64,000 bases of DNA from Chionis minor (Eukaryota > Chordata > Aves > Charadriiformes > Chionididae): positions 623,609-687,608 of the forward strand of contig VZSF01000638.1 of assembly GCA_013398295.1 (NCBI GenBank). The letters are read 5' to 3'. The translations under genes and the position numbers were made by a program. Positions 38,698-49,695 of the stretch are shown here, piece by piece (positions within the stretch are counted from its first letter, which is position 1; every line of letters starts with the position of its first letter). A model generated the notes under the pieces. The model was not told the DNA's origin and made no database searches. It saw only the letters and a program-made list of their open reading frames with translations.

Positions 38698-41312
38698 GTC
38701 TAATGTAGTCAGAGAAGTGAAAAACAAAGAAGTTTATTTCTATCTGATTAATTGTTCAGTCTTTCCAGGCTGAATGAATAAAAGGTGATGATGAAATGCT
38801 GAATTTAATGATAGCTTTTTTTCATAGGGATCAGCTCACAACAGGAGTTGAGACCCTTGTCTAGATGAGTACTTATAACTAAAGTTAATCGTGTCAATGA
38901 CTTTGTGAATGTACGTATTTGTCTAAATTAAAGGCTAACTGAACATTACTAAGCATAGAATTGCTGTGAGACAATATTGAAACTCACTGATGATTTAGAC
39001 AGCACTTAAACCAGTGCATTAGAAAGGAAGATTATTAATCCATCAGTCAGAACTAATATGAAAAATATAGTGATTATTACAGTGAATGTACTCTTACAGA
39101 TTCTTAGCACGGGAGTACTACAGTAAAATTAGCATTCCTCACAGATGCTAACTGTATTTCTATAAACTAGCAGTAAGCCTTTTGGATCAGCAAGTCTCCT
39201 AAATCCTCTGATTTTGAAGAGTGATCATATTACAGTTTTAAGGGAATGTCTGAAAGTATGAACTAAAGTTTGACCAAATCCCCAGAATCAAATGGCCAGC
39301 TAAATAAAAATATCTGCATTTCCTCCCATTTATAAATAGCTGTGGGGTAGCCTAGTGAGTGTGAAAAAGCCAGACATGAACGACAAAACAAGAAGAAGTC
39401 TTTTAAAGACACATGTTCAAAGGATTATAATCTGTATCAGACAGGTACAATTTAATTCTTGTTTTCACATTCTTCAAAATCTCCCTGTATGTTCATTATA
39501 GAGGTCACGTACAGGTTTCATTCTTAGGGGCAGGGATATGAAGAATTAAGATCCTGTCTTTAGTCCCTACAGGTGCACTGGGTGCATTTATATCAATCAC
39601 ATAATATTGCAGCTGCTGTGCAATGCAGAGCAGCAGTTTTACCCCTGCTCACATGGAGACTGGATCAAGCTGTGATAGCCAGCTAAAATACAGCGAGAAA
39701 ATGTGACAGCAAAGGATGACCATTTCACATAGGTGGTTGGGTTTTTTTTTGTTTTTTTTTTCAAATCAAGAAGTTTCATATCTGCTCAAAAAAGAATAGG
39801 GTTTTCAAGAAAAAAATGTGCTGGTTTTTCATCTACAGGAAAGAAGAAACTATGTGAGCACCACAGGGTGGATGGAGCTTTGTTAAAACCTTTGTAAATG
39901 GTTCTGATACCTGTTTATGCTATGTGTTGCTGTGACATCCTGACAGACGTATTTGTTACACTCCCAAGTTCAAAGTTAGCCTTATGTGACCCCCCTTCTT
40001 CTGTAATGTACTTTTTACAATCAAAGCACCTACAAAGAAATGCACCTAGAAAAACACAGAAGTGTTGTCATTGTAACTGTGCAAACACTGAAGTAATATC
40101 AAGGCAGTATCCAGCCAGCCCCTATTGGTACACATCTATAGAGCACTCTAGTTCTTAACTATTATTGCTCTGCTTCACATCGGTGGCAACAGAAGCTTGC
40201 AGCCTATTAGGCCCAGTGAGTGGGATTATCCCCTCTCTGTTATCACTGTATGTAAGGATGATCTCCATAAAGTCCTAGGTATTTATACACCTGTGTTAAA
40301 ACTAGTGAGAATTAGAGGGAAAATCTACTGCATTGCTTTTCCACCTAAGGTTCACACCTTTAGTCAGTCAATTTTTCTTGAAAATCCGTGTCCTTGTCTG
40401 AAGTGAATAATTTGTGCTTAGTCAAAGGAGATTTGCAGTCATTAATTTTAGTTTCTCAGATTTTCAAGTGCTTCGTGTACGTGTCATTTTTGTGGAAAAA
40501 CGTGGTGCATTCCGACCTAAAAAAGGTGGAAAACACTGGGTCCCAGAAGGTCCATATTGGGTACCTAAATATCAATGCATCTGCTTCTGTAGGTTTTGGC
40601 TTGTTTTTTTTTTTTTAATCTTTTTTACTCAATAACAGCAACAAAACATACCCTGCAGACTTACCTGTAGTCTAAAGTATATAAACCATGAAAGTGTCAA
40701 TTAGCATTTCTTGTCCTTAGGAAATTACAGCAATTAAAAAAAAATCCAGATTTTTTGGAAATTGTGATGGAAATTCCTTCTCTTCAGGAAAGAAATTTTG
40801 AAGTTTTGTAATTGTGGAAAAATGTAAACATTTTTGGGTTTTAAATTTTTTTTTTCTGAAGAAACCAGGATCAATTGGTGCCCCTCAGATCTCTCCCTGC
40901 TTTGGAGTCCTGGCTGAGTAAGCTGGAGCTGAGGGGCCCTGCAATGGGTAACAGAAGTTTCTAACATGATGAGAGTTCAGATTTAATATGGGAATCTTGT
41001 AACTTTCTAGATTACCAGCTAAGGTGTGGAAAGTTTCAAAACCTTGGGATCCTTATTTCAAAGCATTTCATGGGAGTTCTGCAGCTAAGTGTTGACCTTG
41101 AGAACCCTCAGTAGAACTGTGGCTTCAGCTCCCTAATGGGAAATATGGAAACCTTGGCATCCCTAACTTTCATGTGATCTTGGTGATAAGTTTGTGTCAG
41201 AGCACAGTCTCCAGAGCCAGCAGGTGAACTGGCACAAAACAATGCACAGTTCCAAAAGCGACTTCTAGTATTTTTGGCAGGAATAGTGGTTCATGAAAGA
41301 ATATGCCATTTC
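38698..41312. other. Unique sequence, nothing recognised
   Basis: Short T-rich tracts occur near 39738-39761 and 40606-40630. A perfect minus-strand splice-donor word (CAG|GTAAGT) lies near 40661-40672, but the sequence upstream of it has many stops in all frames. No gene or repeat is recognised. Confidence 0.5.
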
Positions 41313-41386
41313 GGGGGGGNNNNNNNNNNNNNNNNNNNNNNNNNNNNNNNNNNNNNNNNNNNNGGCGTGGGGGGGGTGGGGGGGGG
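41313..41386 (+). other. Assembly gap embedded in poly-G
   Basis: Seven G at 41313-41319 precede 44 undetermined bases (41320-41363). The right side is GGCGT, then G8 (41369-41376), T and G9 (41378-41386). Four or more long G runs on one strand can form a G-quadruplex, and such tracts commonly stop polymerases and produce gaps in bird assemblies. The gap length may be arbitrary and the real tract longer. Confidence 0.9.
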
Positions 41387-41917
41387 AGGAAAAAAAGCAA
41401 GGAAAAAAGCTCTATTAATATGTTGCCAAGACTTCCATTTGTATTCCTAAATGACTGCTCTGAATTGCAAAAACACACAATATTGAGGATTTTCTGATGG
41501 AGTCGCCTCTGCTCTCACTATTACAGCTGTGGTCACAAGCTGAGCAGGGATATAAACAGGGCTTTATTCATCCTAAATTCTCAGCATGGATGTATTTCAG
41601 ACATGAAAATCTGTCCCATAGGAAGAAGGCTTAGTCCTAGTAGTATCAGAGGAGTACTGATAGAGCTCTCTGCCTAAAAAAGTGGAATAAAACATGATTG
41701 TAGGGTAGAATATATCAAATGAAAATGTGAACGCAAAACATGGTGTGTGACTCCATTTCCAAGCAGTCTCAGCTATGTTTCTGCAGTCATAACATAATTT
41801 AAAATTTTCTGTTGTGATGTTTGCAGTATGGAACTTTTAGTATTTTGAAATTTGGTTTCATTTAAGCATGCTGAAACTGTCAGTGAAGGAGAAAGGGCCC
41901 AAGACTTCTGACCTCAA
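41387..41917. other. Unique sequence left of the CR1 cluster
   Basis: Purine-rich bases just right of the gap give way to ordinary AT-rich sequence. Nothing is recognised before the CR1 fragment begins. Confidence 0.5.
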
Positions 41918-42322
41918 GAGGGTTAGAGCACCTCTGCTATGACGACAAGCTGAGGGAGCTGGGAGAGATTGTTCAGCCTAGAGAAGCGAAGGCTCAGAGG
42001 AGACCTTACAGCAGCCTATAAGAAAGCCAGAGAGGGACTTTTTACAAGGACAGGTAGTGTAATGGTGTACAAGGTGTAATGGCTTCAAGCTGGAAGAGGG
42101 TAGATTTCAATCAGATATTAGAAAGAAATTTTTCCCAATGAGGGTGGTGAGGCACAGGAAGAAGTTGTCCAGGGAAGTTGTGGAGGGCCCACCCCTGGAA
42201 GTGTTCAAGGCCACGTTGGATGAGGCTTTGAGGAACCAGATCTAGAGGGAGGTGTCCTTGCCTATGGCAGGGGAGTTGGAACTAGATGATGTTAAAGTCC
42301 ATTCCAGCCTAAACCATTAGAG
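41918..42322 (+). mobile_element. CR1 LINE fragment, 3' third, plus strand
   Basis: It begins in the ORF2 C-terminal coding region (GAGCACCTCTGCTATGACGA, matching the [17 protein letters not shown] block). It passes through the AGGGTGGTGAGGCAC block (RVVRHWNRLP region) and ends with GGAACTAGATGATGTTAAAG, TCCATTCCAGCCTAAACCATT. The tail repeat is eroded. It is a separate insertion from the next element, because it reaches its own 3' end just before the next element begins at ORF2 sequence. All frames are broken. Confidence 0.9.
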
Positions 42323-42331
42323 TTCAGGAGG

Positions 42332-44228
42332 GCTAACTTTGATCTCTTGAAGAAACTGCTTGGAGAAATCCCATGGGTTAGGGCTCTAGAGGGTAGGGTG
42401 CTCAAGAGAGCTGGTCAATATTCAAATATCACTTCCTCCAAGCTCAGGATCGGTGCATCCCAAAGAGCAAGAAATCGGGCAGGGGATGCAGGAGACCTGC
42501 ATGGCTAAGCAGGGAGCTTCTGAAATAGCTCAAGCAGAAGAAGGAAGTTTGGAGTATGTGGAAGAAAGGACTGGCCACTTGGGAAGACTACAAGAATGCC
42601 ATCAGAGTGTGCAGGGATGAAACGAGGAAACCTATGGCCTCCTTGGAATTTAATCTGGCAAGGGCTGTCAAGGTCAGCAGGAAGGGTTTCTTCAAGTACA
42701 TTGGAGAGAAAAGGAAAACTAGAGAAAATGGGGCCCTGCTGTTGAATGAGACAGGTGTCATGGTGACAGACAATGCAGAGAAGGTGGAGTTACTGAATGG
42801 CTTCTTTGCTTCAGTCTTCACTACTCAGGCCAGCCCTCAGGACCCCCAAACTTTGCAGGTAACAAAGAAAGTCTGCGAGAAGGAAGACTTTCCCTTGGTT
42901 GAGGAGGATCAAGTTAGAACTCAGTTAGGCAAACTGGACATCCACAAGTCCATGGGTCCTAATGGGAGGCACTCACGAGTGCTGAGGGAGCTGGCAGAAG
43001 TCATCGCTGGTCCCCTCTCCATCATCTTTGAAAGGTGCTGGAGAACAGGGGAGGTGCCTGAGGACTGGAGGAAAGCCAATGTCACTCCAGTCTTCAAAAA
43101 GGGCAAGGAGGATCCAGGAAACTACAGGCCAGATAGCCTCATCTCCATCCATGGAAAAATGATGGAACAGCTCGTTCTGGGTGTCATCTCCAAGAATCTG
43201 GAGGAAAAGAAGGTTATAAGGAGTAGTCCATGTGGATTCACGAAGAGGAAGTCCTGTCTGACTAATCTGATAGCCTTCTAGGATGGCATGACTGGATGGA
43301 TAGATGAAGGGAGAGCAGTGAATGTTGTCTACCTTGACTTCAGTAAGGCTTTTGACACTGTCTCCCACAGCATCCTTGTAGTCAAGCTTAGGAAGTGTGG
43401 GTTAGATGAATGGACAGTGGGTGGATTGAAAATTGGCTGGCAGGTAGGTCTCAGAGGATTGTGATCGGTGGGGCAGAGTCCACTTGGAGGCCTGTAACTG
43501 GTGGTGTTCCTCAGGGGTCAGTGCTGGGTCCAGTCCTGTTCAATGTATTCATCAATGACCTGGATGAAGGGATGGAGTGTACCCTCAGCCAGTTTGCTGA
43601 TGACACGAAACTGTGAGGAGTGACTGACACACCAGGAGGCTGTGCTGCCATTCAGAATGACCTGGACAGGCTGGAGAGTTGGGCAGAGAGAAACCTAATG
43701 AAATTCAACAAGGGCAAGTGTAGGGTCCTGCACCTGGGCAGGAATAACCCCCTGCAGCAGTACAGGTTGGGGGCTGACCTGCTGGAAAGCAGCTCTGCAG
43801 AGAGGGACCTGGGGGTCCTGACGGACAAGAGGATGACCATGAGCCAGCAATGTGCCCTTGTGGCCAAGAAGGCCAATGGCATCCTGGGGTGCCTAAGAGG
43901 AGTGTGGGAAGCAGGTGGAGGGAGGTCATCCTCCCCCTCTACTCTGCCCTGGTGAGGCTGCATCTGGAGTACTGTGTGCAGTTCTGGGCTCCCCAGTTCA
44001 AGAAGGACAGGGAACTTCTTTCCTTTGAGGGTGTCAGAGCACTGGGACAGGCTGCCCAGAGAGGTGGTGGAGTGTCTGACTCTGGAGACATTCCAAACCC
44101 ACCTGGACACCATCCTGTGCAACCTGCTGTAGGTGGCCCTGCTCTGGCAGGGGGGTTGGACCAGATGATCTGCAGAGGTCCCTTCCAACCCCTTTGATTC
44201 TGTGATTCTGTGAGTCTATGATTCTGTG
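42332..44228 (+). mobile_element. CR1 LINE, 5'-truncated, with internal deletion
   Basis: The element runs from the endonuclease-RT linker of ORF2 (ANFDLLKKLLGEIPW-type start) through the reverse transcriptase to a 3' end with (GATTCTGTGA)n at about 44190-44228. The RT-containing reading frame is described separately. Between about 44008 and 44030 the coding sequence jumps from the KKDREL block straight to the LGQAAQRGG block of the 3' end. Roughly 250-300 bp of the usual C-terminal region is therefore deleted. Its 3' tail points towards the minus-strand CR1 that starts at 44707. Confidence 0.95.
42556..43955 (+). pseudogene. CR1 ORF2 reverse transcriptase, inactive
   Basis: This is the reverse transcriptase part of CR1 ORF2, which in active elements copies the RNA at the target site. 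Seen in order: linker WKKGLATWEDYKNAIRVCRD; fingers motif PLSIIFERCWRTGEVPEDWR and NVTPVFKKGKEDPGNYRP; first catalytic motif VVYLDFSKAFD at about 43325-43360; [20 protein letters not shown]; second catalytic motif FADD at about 43595-43610; and the thumb [17 protein letters not shown]. Disruptions are a TAG at 43279-43281, a one-base deletion near 43420, a TGA at 43617-43619 replacing a Gly codon, and a further frameshift near 43910. The catalytic Asp residues remain, but no continuous protein can be made. The upstream endonuclease is absent. Confidence 0.93.
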
Positions 44229-44384
44229 CCACTCCCATCCAGCTGTCCCGGTGGTAAGGACACTGGAAGCCTCAATCACTTGCCTTGGTAACCTGCAAAA
44301 CAGGACAGCTGGGGAAAAGAGCATTATGGAAGGGCACTTGTATTTGAAGGCCTCAATTTCCTAAATACACAGATTCTTTCATTG
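44229..44384. other. Short spacer with a 10-bp inverted repeat
   Basis: CCAGCTGTCC at 44239-44248 is mirrored by GGACAGCTGG at 44303-44312, a perfect 10-bp stem with a 54-base loop. It lies directly after the CR1 tail. No function is evident. Confidence 0.6.
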
Positions 44385-44495
44385 CTCATCTTGTTTGGTC
44401 ACTGCAGGTTGCGGCTGCTGTTGCAAGGCCACAGTCCCGCTTGCCTCACCACCCCCTCAGCTCCCAGCTTGCCCTTCCTCACTGAACAACCTGTA
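44385..44495 (+). repeat. Second copy fragment of the 7.4-kb GC-rich repeat
   Basis: Aligns by eye with 7841-7947: CTTGTTTGG, then CTG...GGCCACA, GCTTGCCTCACCACC and CCCCTCAGCTCCC, then CTTGCCC and CACTGAACAACC. Identity is perhaps two thirds. Only the right part of the longer copy is recognisable here, sandwiched between two CR1 elements. Confidence 0.5.
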
Positions 44496-44706
44496 CAGGC
44501 TGCTCCCAGAGAGGCAGGGAACATTGGTGGTAATTTCGCAACTCTGAGATCCCAGCAAGTACCTCACTGGGTGTTTGCAGTGTGGATAGGTAAGCTGGAA
44601 AGAGTTGGGACATCCTCCAGTGTCTGCCCCATTGGAAGGAGTCTCTTAGATTTCGGTTTGGATTCCCTTGGAGCAGGAACCAAACTGCATTTGTGGGTTT
44701 TTTTAC
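44496..44706. other. Spacer between GC-rich repeat and minus-strand CR1
   Basis: Moderate-GC sequence with no recognised element. It ends in a T7 run abutting the CR1 tail. Confidence 0.45.
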
Positions 44707-44743
44707 AGAATCATAGAATCATTTAGATTGGAAAAGATACTTG

Positions 44744-45747
44744 AGATCATCAAATCCAAGTGTTAACCTAACACTACCAAGTCGACTGATAAACCATGTC
44801 CCTAAGCACCAGCACCACATCTACATGTCTTTTGAATACCTCCAGGGATGGTGACTCAACCACTTCCCTGGGCAGCTTCTTTCAATGTTTGATAACCCTT
44901 CTGAGGAAGATTTTTTTTTTTCCTAATACCCAATCTAAGCCTCCCCTGGTGCAACTTGAGGCCATTTCCTCTTGTCCTATTGTCTGGCAGTCGGGAGAAG
45001 AGACCGATCCCCAGCTCATTACAACCTCCTTTCAGGCAGTTGTAGAGAGCGAGAAGATCTCCCCTCAGCCTCCTTTTCTCCAGGCTAAACAACCCCAGTT
45101 CCCTCAGCTGCTCCTCATAAGACTTGTGCTCCAGACCCCTCACCAACTTCATTGCCCTTCTCTGGACATGCTCCAGCACCTCAATGTCTTTCTTGTAGTG
45201 AGGGACCCAAAACTGCACACAGTACTCAAGCTGCGGCCTCACCAGTGCTGAGTACAGGGGCACAATCACTTCCCTGCTCCTGCTGGCCACGCTGTTCTTG
45301 ATACAGGCCAAGATGATGCCATTGGCCTTCTTGGCCACCTGGGCACACTGCTGGCTCATGTTCAGCCAGCTGTCCACCAGGACCCCCAGGTCCTTTTCTG
45401 CTAAGCAGCTTTACAGCCACTCCTCCCCAAGCCTGTAAACTGTGCTTGTGGTTGTTGAGACCCAAGTGCAGGACCCGGCACTTGGCCTTGTTGAAACTCA
45501 TACCGCTGGCCTTGGCCCAACAATCCAGCCTGTCCAGATCCCTTTGTAGAGCCTTCCTACCCTCAAAGAGATTAACGCTCCCGCCTGACTTGGTGTCATC
45601 TGCAAACTTATGGGGGTTCACTCAATCTCTTTGTCCAGATTGTTGATAAAGATATTGAACATACCTGTCCCCAGTATTGAGCCCTGGGGAACACGACTTG
45701 TGACCAGCCACCAACTGGATTGAACTCCATTCACCATCACTCTTTGG
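44744..45747 (-). repeat. About 1-kb tract near-identical to 60892-61895
   Basis: With a constant offset of 16,148 and no indel, including an equal T11 run, I found only three substitutions in about 1,004 bp: 44902 T/C, 44905 G/A and 45037 C/T. Immediately outside, the same two CR1 copies differ by several substitutions and indels within 250 bp. The homology edges are sharp at both ends. Confidence 0.95.
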
Positions 45748-45833
45748 TGGTGAACCAGAATGAAAATGATGTTCACCACTCTGAACATCCAGCTAGTTTT
45801 TGACCCAGTGAAGAGTACAGCCATCCAAGCCAT
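44856..45833 (-). pseudogene. CR1 ORF2 RT remnant in copy A
   Basis: Minus-strand blocks in order are [30 protein letters not shown], a TGA, then [13 protein letters not shown] (catalytic Asp pair near 45600), [20 protein letters not shown], a frameshift near 45405, then [56 protein letters not shown] and [15 protein letters not shown]. These are the palm, thumb and C-terminal parts of CR1 RT. The stop before the FADD block and the frameshift are shared with copy B. No functional enzyme can be made. Confidence 0.92.
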
Positions 45834-46045
45834 GAGCAGCCCTTTCCTCCAGGAGAATGCAGGAGAAAGCTGTGGGAAACAGTGTCAAAGGCTGAAGTCC
45901 AGGTAAACAACGTCCACAGCCTTTCCCTCATCCACTATGGGGGTCACCTTGTCACAGGAGATCAGGTTAGTCAAGCAGGACCTGCTTTTCATAAACCCAT
46001 GCTGACTGGGCCTGATCACCTGGTTGCCCTGTTCATGGCATTTTG

Positions 46046-47850
46046 ATATCAGAACAACAATTGCATTCTAACAAAAGTAAAATAAAAATTAGGATTTTTC
46101 ATATCTGTATTTGTTTGCCTTCTTTAATGAGTATTTAGATAAAGGCATCAAGAAGAAATGGTAAATATAAATAAGGAAGAGAGCAACAAATGAAAAATTC
46201 TGGTAAACTTTTGGGTTCATTAGGTTTGTCCAGGAACCACATCCTGTATTTTTAAATACTTTTAGAGAACAATTTTCTTGAAGTAGGATTTCTATGAAAA
46301 CAGCTTAAGTAGTGAGTGACACATGCTGACTCTACAGAACAGTTCCTGACTTCACTGAATATCTGCTCCCTTTAGCAACGTGTTTTGCACTGTCAGCCTT
46401 TCAAAACCAGCAGCATTGGTTTCCCCCTTATGCCTGATCTAACATTCTCAGAGCATGGGTTAAAATTAAACAGGCATGGGTATTGCTTTACAAATGAAGT
46501 ATATTTTAATCTGGCAAGGCATGATCAGCTAGGCATGGAACTGCACCTTGCCATATTAGAGGTGTGAAGAAGTATTTCACAGAGCTTTCTTCTGCATTCT
46601 CCAAGACAGAGAACTTGGTCTACAAACACATGGGGTTGCGGAAGCATTCGTGTGATGCCAGAACTTACTGTAAATTCTCATTCAACAGCCTGAGCAGTGC
46701 TTACAGAGTTGAAATATCCTTTAACGAATGCCACAGTTCTCTAAGTAGCTTTCTATTGAGCTAGTGTTGACTTAAGCCATTCCTGCCCCTTCCATAGTGA
46801 GCACTATACTCAACCCCACTTTGGGCTGTCATTGTGATAATCTGGACTGAAGACTGGATACAGCTGGAAAAAATTCACCCCAAACATTAGGGGAAACACA
46901 GTGTGGGGGAGGTGTTTTTAGCAGGATCTAGTGAAAACAGTTACACAGATATTTGTATGGAAAATGTGGCAGGCACTGCCATGGCCCAAGAGCTCTGACA
47001 AACTTCATACAAATTGGCAGTGAAAATTGGCCTCTAATATGTGTATGTGTATTCCCCATCAAAACCCAGTTTTCTAAGGCAAAAGTAGCAGCCTTAGTGG
47101 GGACAGAATTATATTTACACATTTTAAACAGCATTTATATGCACCTAGAGTAAGATAGATTGTCACTCCTGGAAGTATTAGGGTGTTTGGCTGAGCAGAA
47201 TGGCTCTGTGTTCCTGCCATCCCCAGCCCTGGCAGCACCGAGAGTGCACACACCAGGGCCCCTCAGCTTTGCAGAGTGGCCCAGAAGGGTATTTATTCTT
47301 CTGTAGGCTTCAAAAACAGGAAGTGACATTTCAAGTAGTTGCAGATTTACTGTGAGCCCGTGGCTGGTCCCTCTACATTGTCCTCACTTTCCTGTTTGAG
47401 CTTGGAGGAAGTGGCCAGAGGGATGGGGGAAGGGAGACCTCCCTGCGATGCTTCGATGCTTCTCCAACTGCAGCCTACATTACTTAGGGGAAGAGTGATG
47501 AAAACATATTCAAACCCTTGCCAAAGACTCGCAAGAAGTATTTGACATCTAACCTATAACAACAAACAGGAGTTAAAGGTTAAATCACACACAACCCAAG
47601 CTTTTGGGAAAAGGATATGTTTATACCATCAACTTCTGTTGGGTTGTAAAAGAGCAGGGTACGACAGTGGAACAGGCTTTGAACTATCAGGAAAATACAC
47701 TGTGGCTTAGTGCAACTATTTGTGAACATGAGAAGTGCCAATTGGTACTATACATTTATATTTTCATATCCAAATGCCCTTTTCAACTCTATTGCCATTT
47801 AGATGGTTAAATGGGGAATGCACAGGGTGGACACCACAGGCTACTTTCTT
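46046..47850. other. Unique sequence, nothing recognised
   Basis: AT-rich single-copy sequence to the right of copy A. Frames are all under 70 codons. No repeat is recognised. Confidence 0.5.
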
Positions 47851-47896
47851 TGTCTGTGTTCATGTAGACATGTACATGTCTGTGTTCATGTGGACT
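47851..47896. repeat. 26-bp tandem duplication
   Basis: TGTCTGTGTTCATGT recurs with a 26-bp period at 47851 and 47877, the second copy being partial. A simple local duplication. Confidence 0.85.
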
Positions 47897-49624
47897 CTGG
47901 TTTCCCATGTGCTATCACCTCTTGTGGGGAACTGTCACTAAGGAATTAGACAACCAGTGTTGCCCATGGCTCTCACGTAATTTATGGAGCCAAAGAATCC
48001 AAACTAACAATACATTTTCTAAGATAATGTATTGCTATTCTGCAAACTGAATGAAGGAAATACCATCTTTGTTGCTAAGTGCCAAAACACTGCAGAGGCT
48101 CATCAGTCCATATAATGCTAATATTTTGGTGATTGTACTTCAGAAAAAGTGATTCTGCTGGACATTGCTTCTTTGGTTGGCTGAAAAAGCAGCTGAATTT
48201 GGGATGCTCTGCTCCATGAACTCAAATAAGGTTCTTTCTCACTTAACTTCTAGTCATACTTAGTGAGAATTTACCAGACAAAGACTGATCCTCAAGAGAG
48301 AAAATCAGTCTCATCCAGAGGTAATGAATATAATTTGTATGTTTTTACAGTTTTCTGTTGGTATATATTACCCAGCCGTTAGCTAGCTGGGATCTCTCTC
48401 ACCTCACTTTATCAGTTTAGAACAGGTACTCAGAACTAGTTGTTTCCTCTGCCAACACTGTAGAGGCATGGGAAATGTTAGAGGAAAAATTCACTTTGCA
48501 AGCCTTTTTTGGATGGATAGATCACTGATTACAAGGGAAGCTATATAAATGGTTCATACTAAATTTGAAACTTTTAGCTGGCTAATGCTAAGTAAGTCAA
48601 ATCTTGCTGTAAGAATGGAATTTCCCATATTTTGCACAAATAAAATTAAAAATAACTTTGGGACAAGAATTAAAGGCCAGTACTAATCCTCTGTGAATAT
48701 GTCCCATTCATTAAGAAAAAATGCACCAGTGCATAATTATTCATAGTGCTCAGTATTATATGCCAACAAGTTGTAGCATGAATATAAACATTGTGCTGGA
48801 AGGGAAAGAGTGACTTTTGGAAATTTTCCTCTCAGAATACACAAAGCTGCCAATAGCACCTGCAGAAAACAAAATAAAGCAGAACAATATACCAAATCAG
48901 TGTTGCAGCATAGGCTTTCCTATTCATGTTCTGTCAGGCTAGAGGTTATCAACATTTATTTAGTTGTGTGTATTAGACAATATGCCTTGAGATACAGACA
49001 TTGTGCCGGTAGTCCTCATTTATAAAATGAAACAGTCTGGAAGTTATTCTAGGATGCTCGATTATTTTATTTTTAGATAAATTCTTCCTCATTGGTGGTG
49101 CTGTGTTCCTTGGTTCATTGTTAAAAATATTTTGGCTTAATGATTTCTCTTTCCTGCACTTAAGCAATTGTGATTTGAGTCTCAAAGGTCAGAGGCAAAC
49201 ATGGAGTTACCACTGAGCTTAAAGACCAGACCCAGATGCTGAAAAGAAGGAACAAAGACAACTGATCAGAGGTCTATACTCCATTCTTCCCCTACACGAA
49301 TATCTCTTCCCCCTTATGCCCAGTACGCCAGCTCCTCAGTTATGTGTTTGAGTACACAGGTGTCAATGTCACCGTGGCATCAATTGTCACCTTGCGTGCG
49401 TGACAATGGAGCTTTCCAAGAGAGCTGGGGAATCTGAGATTTTCAGGGTGACATTTCCATTTTCTTCTCTTGTGCCTCTTCTGCATTCCTCCCTTGCTGC
49501 TTCAGTCTCTTATTTTGCTGTCCCTTCAATGGGAGAGACTGCGGTAGGCCCTCCACTTCATACTGCACTGTTTAAAATTTAGGATGTTTTCCTGACAAGT
49601 AAGAAATCAAAACTTTCCTCCGAG
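47897..49624. other. Unique sequence, nothing recognised
   Basis: AT-rich sequence with frames up to about 70 codons and no recognised domain or repeat. Confidence 0.5.
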
Positions 49625-49695
49625 CTGGACAGAGGAGATGTGAACCTGTTGTTCTACTCTGTGCGTGCTACTTTAACCACTGGACTTACACGGTG
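49625..49695 (-). repeat. Possible MIR-like tRNA-head relic
   Basis: GATGTGAACCTG, then CTCTGTGCGTGCTACTTTAA and CCACTGGACTTAC, resembles the reverse complement of the MIR tRNA-related head. Its family pattern there is GATTCGAACCC..., then CCCGTGCTCTTAACCACTA. The order and spacing are right, but identity is low. It is an ancient relic or a coincidence. Confidence 0.4.

Larger units (their letters stand above)
44707..46045 (-). mobile_element. CR1 LINE, 5'-truncated, minus strand (copy A)
   Basis: The 3' end is intact at the left: AGAATCATAGAATC followed by ATTTAGATTGGAAAAG is the reverse complement of a CR1 tail. Going right (element 5' direction) it covers the 3' UTR, the ORF2 C terminus and the RT, and is truncated near 46045 inside the RT fingers. 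A 36-bp insert at about 45748-45783 and several small indels lie in its 5' part. Positions 44744-45747 are almost identical to copy B at 60892-61895. The insertion is tail-to-tail with the plus-strand CR1 ending at 44228. Confidence 0.95.

Noticed and set aside
40661..40672. Perfect minus-strand splice donor CAG|GTAAGT
   Set aside because: The upstream sequence has stops in every frame and no convincing acceptor. A chance match is likely.
43652..44324. Minus-strand frames up to 178 codons over the plus-strand CR1
   Set aside because: These are antisense shadows of the CR1 reverse transcriptase region.
44796..45251. 151-codon plus-strand frame, repeated at 60944-61399
   Set aside because: Antisense shadow of the CR1 ORF2 C terminus. 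It appears twice only because the tract is duplicated.
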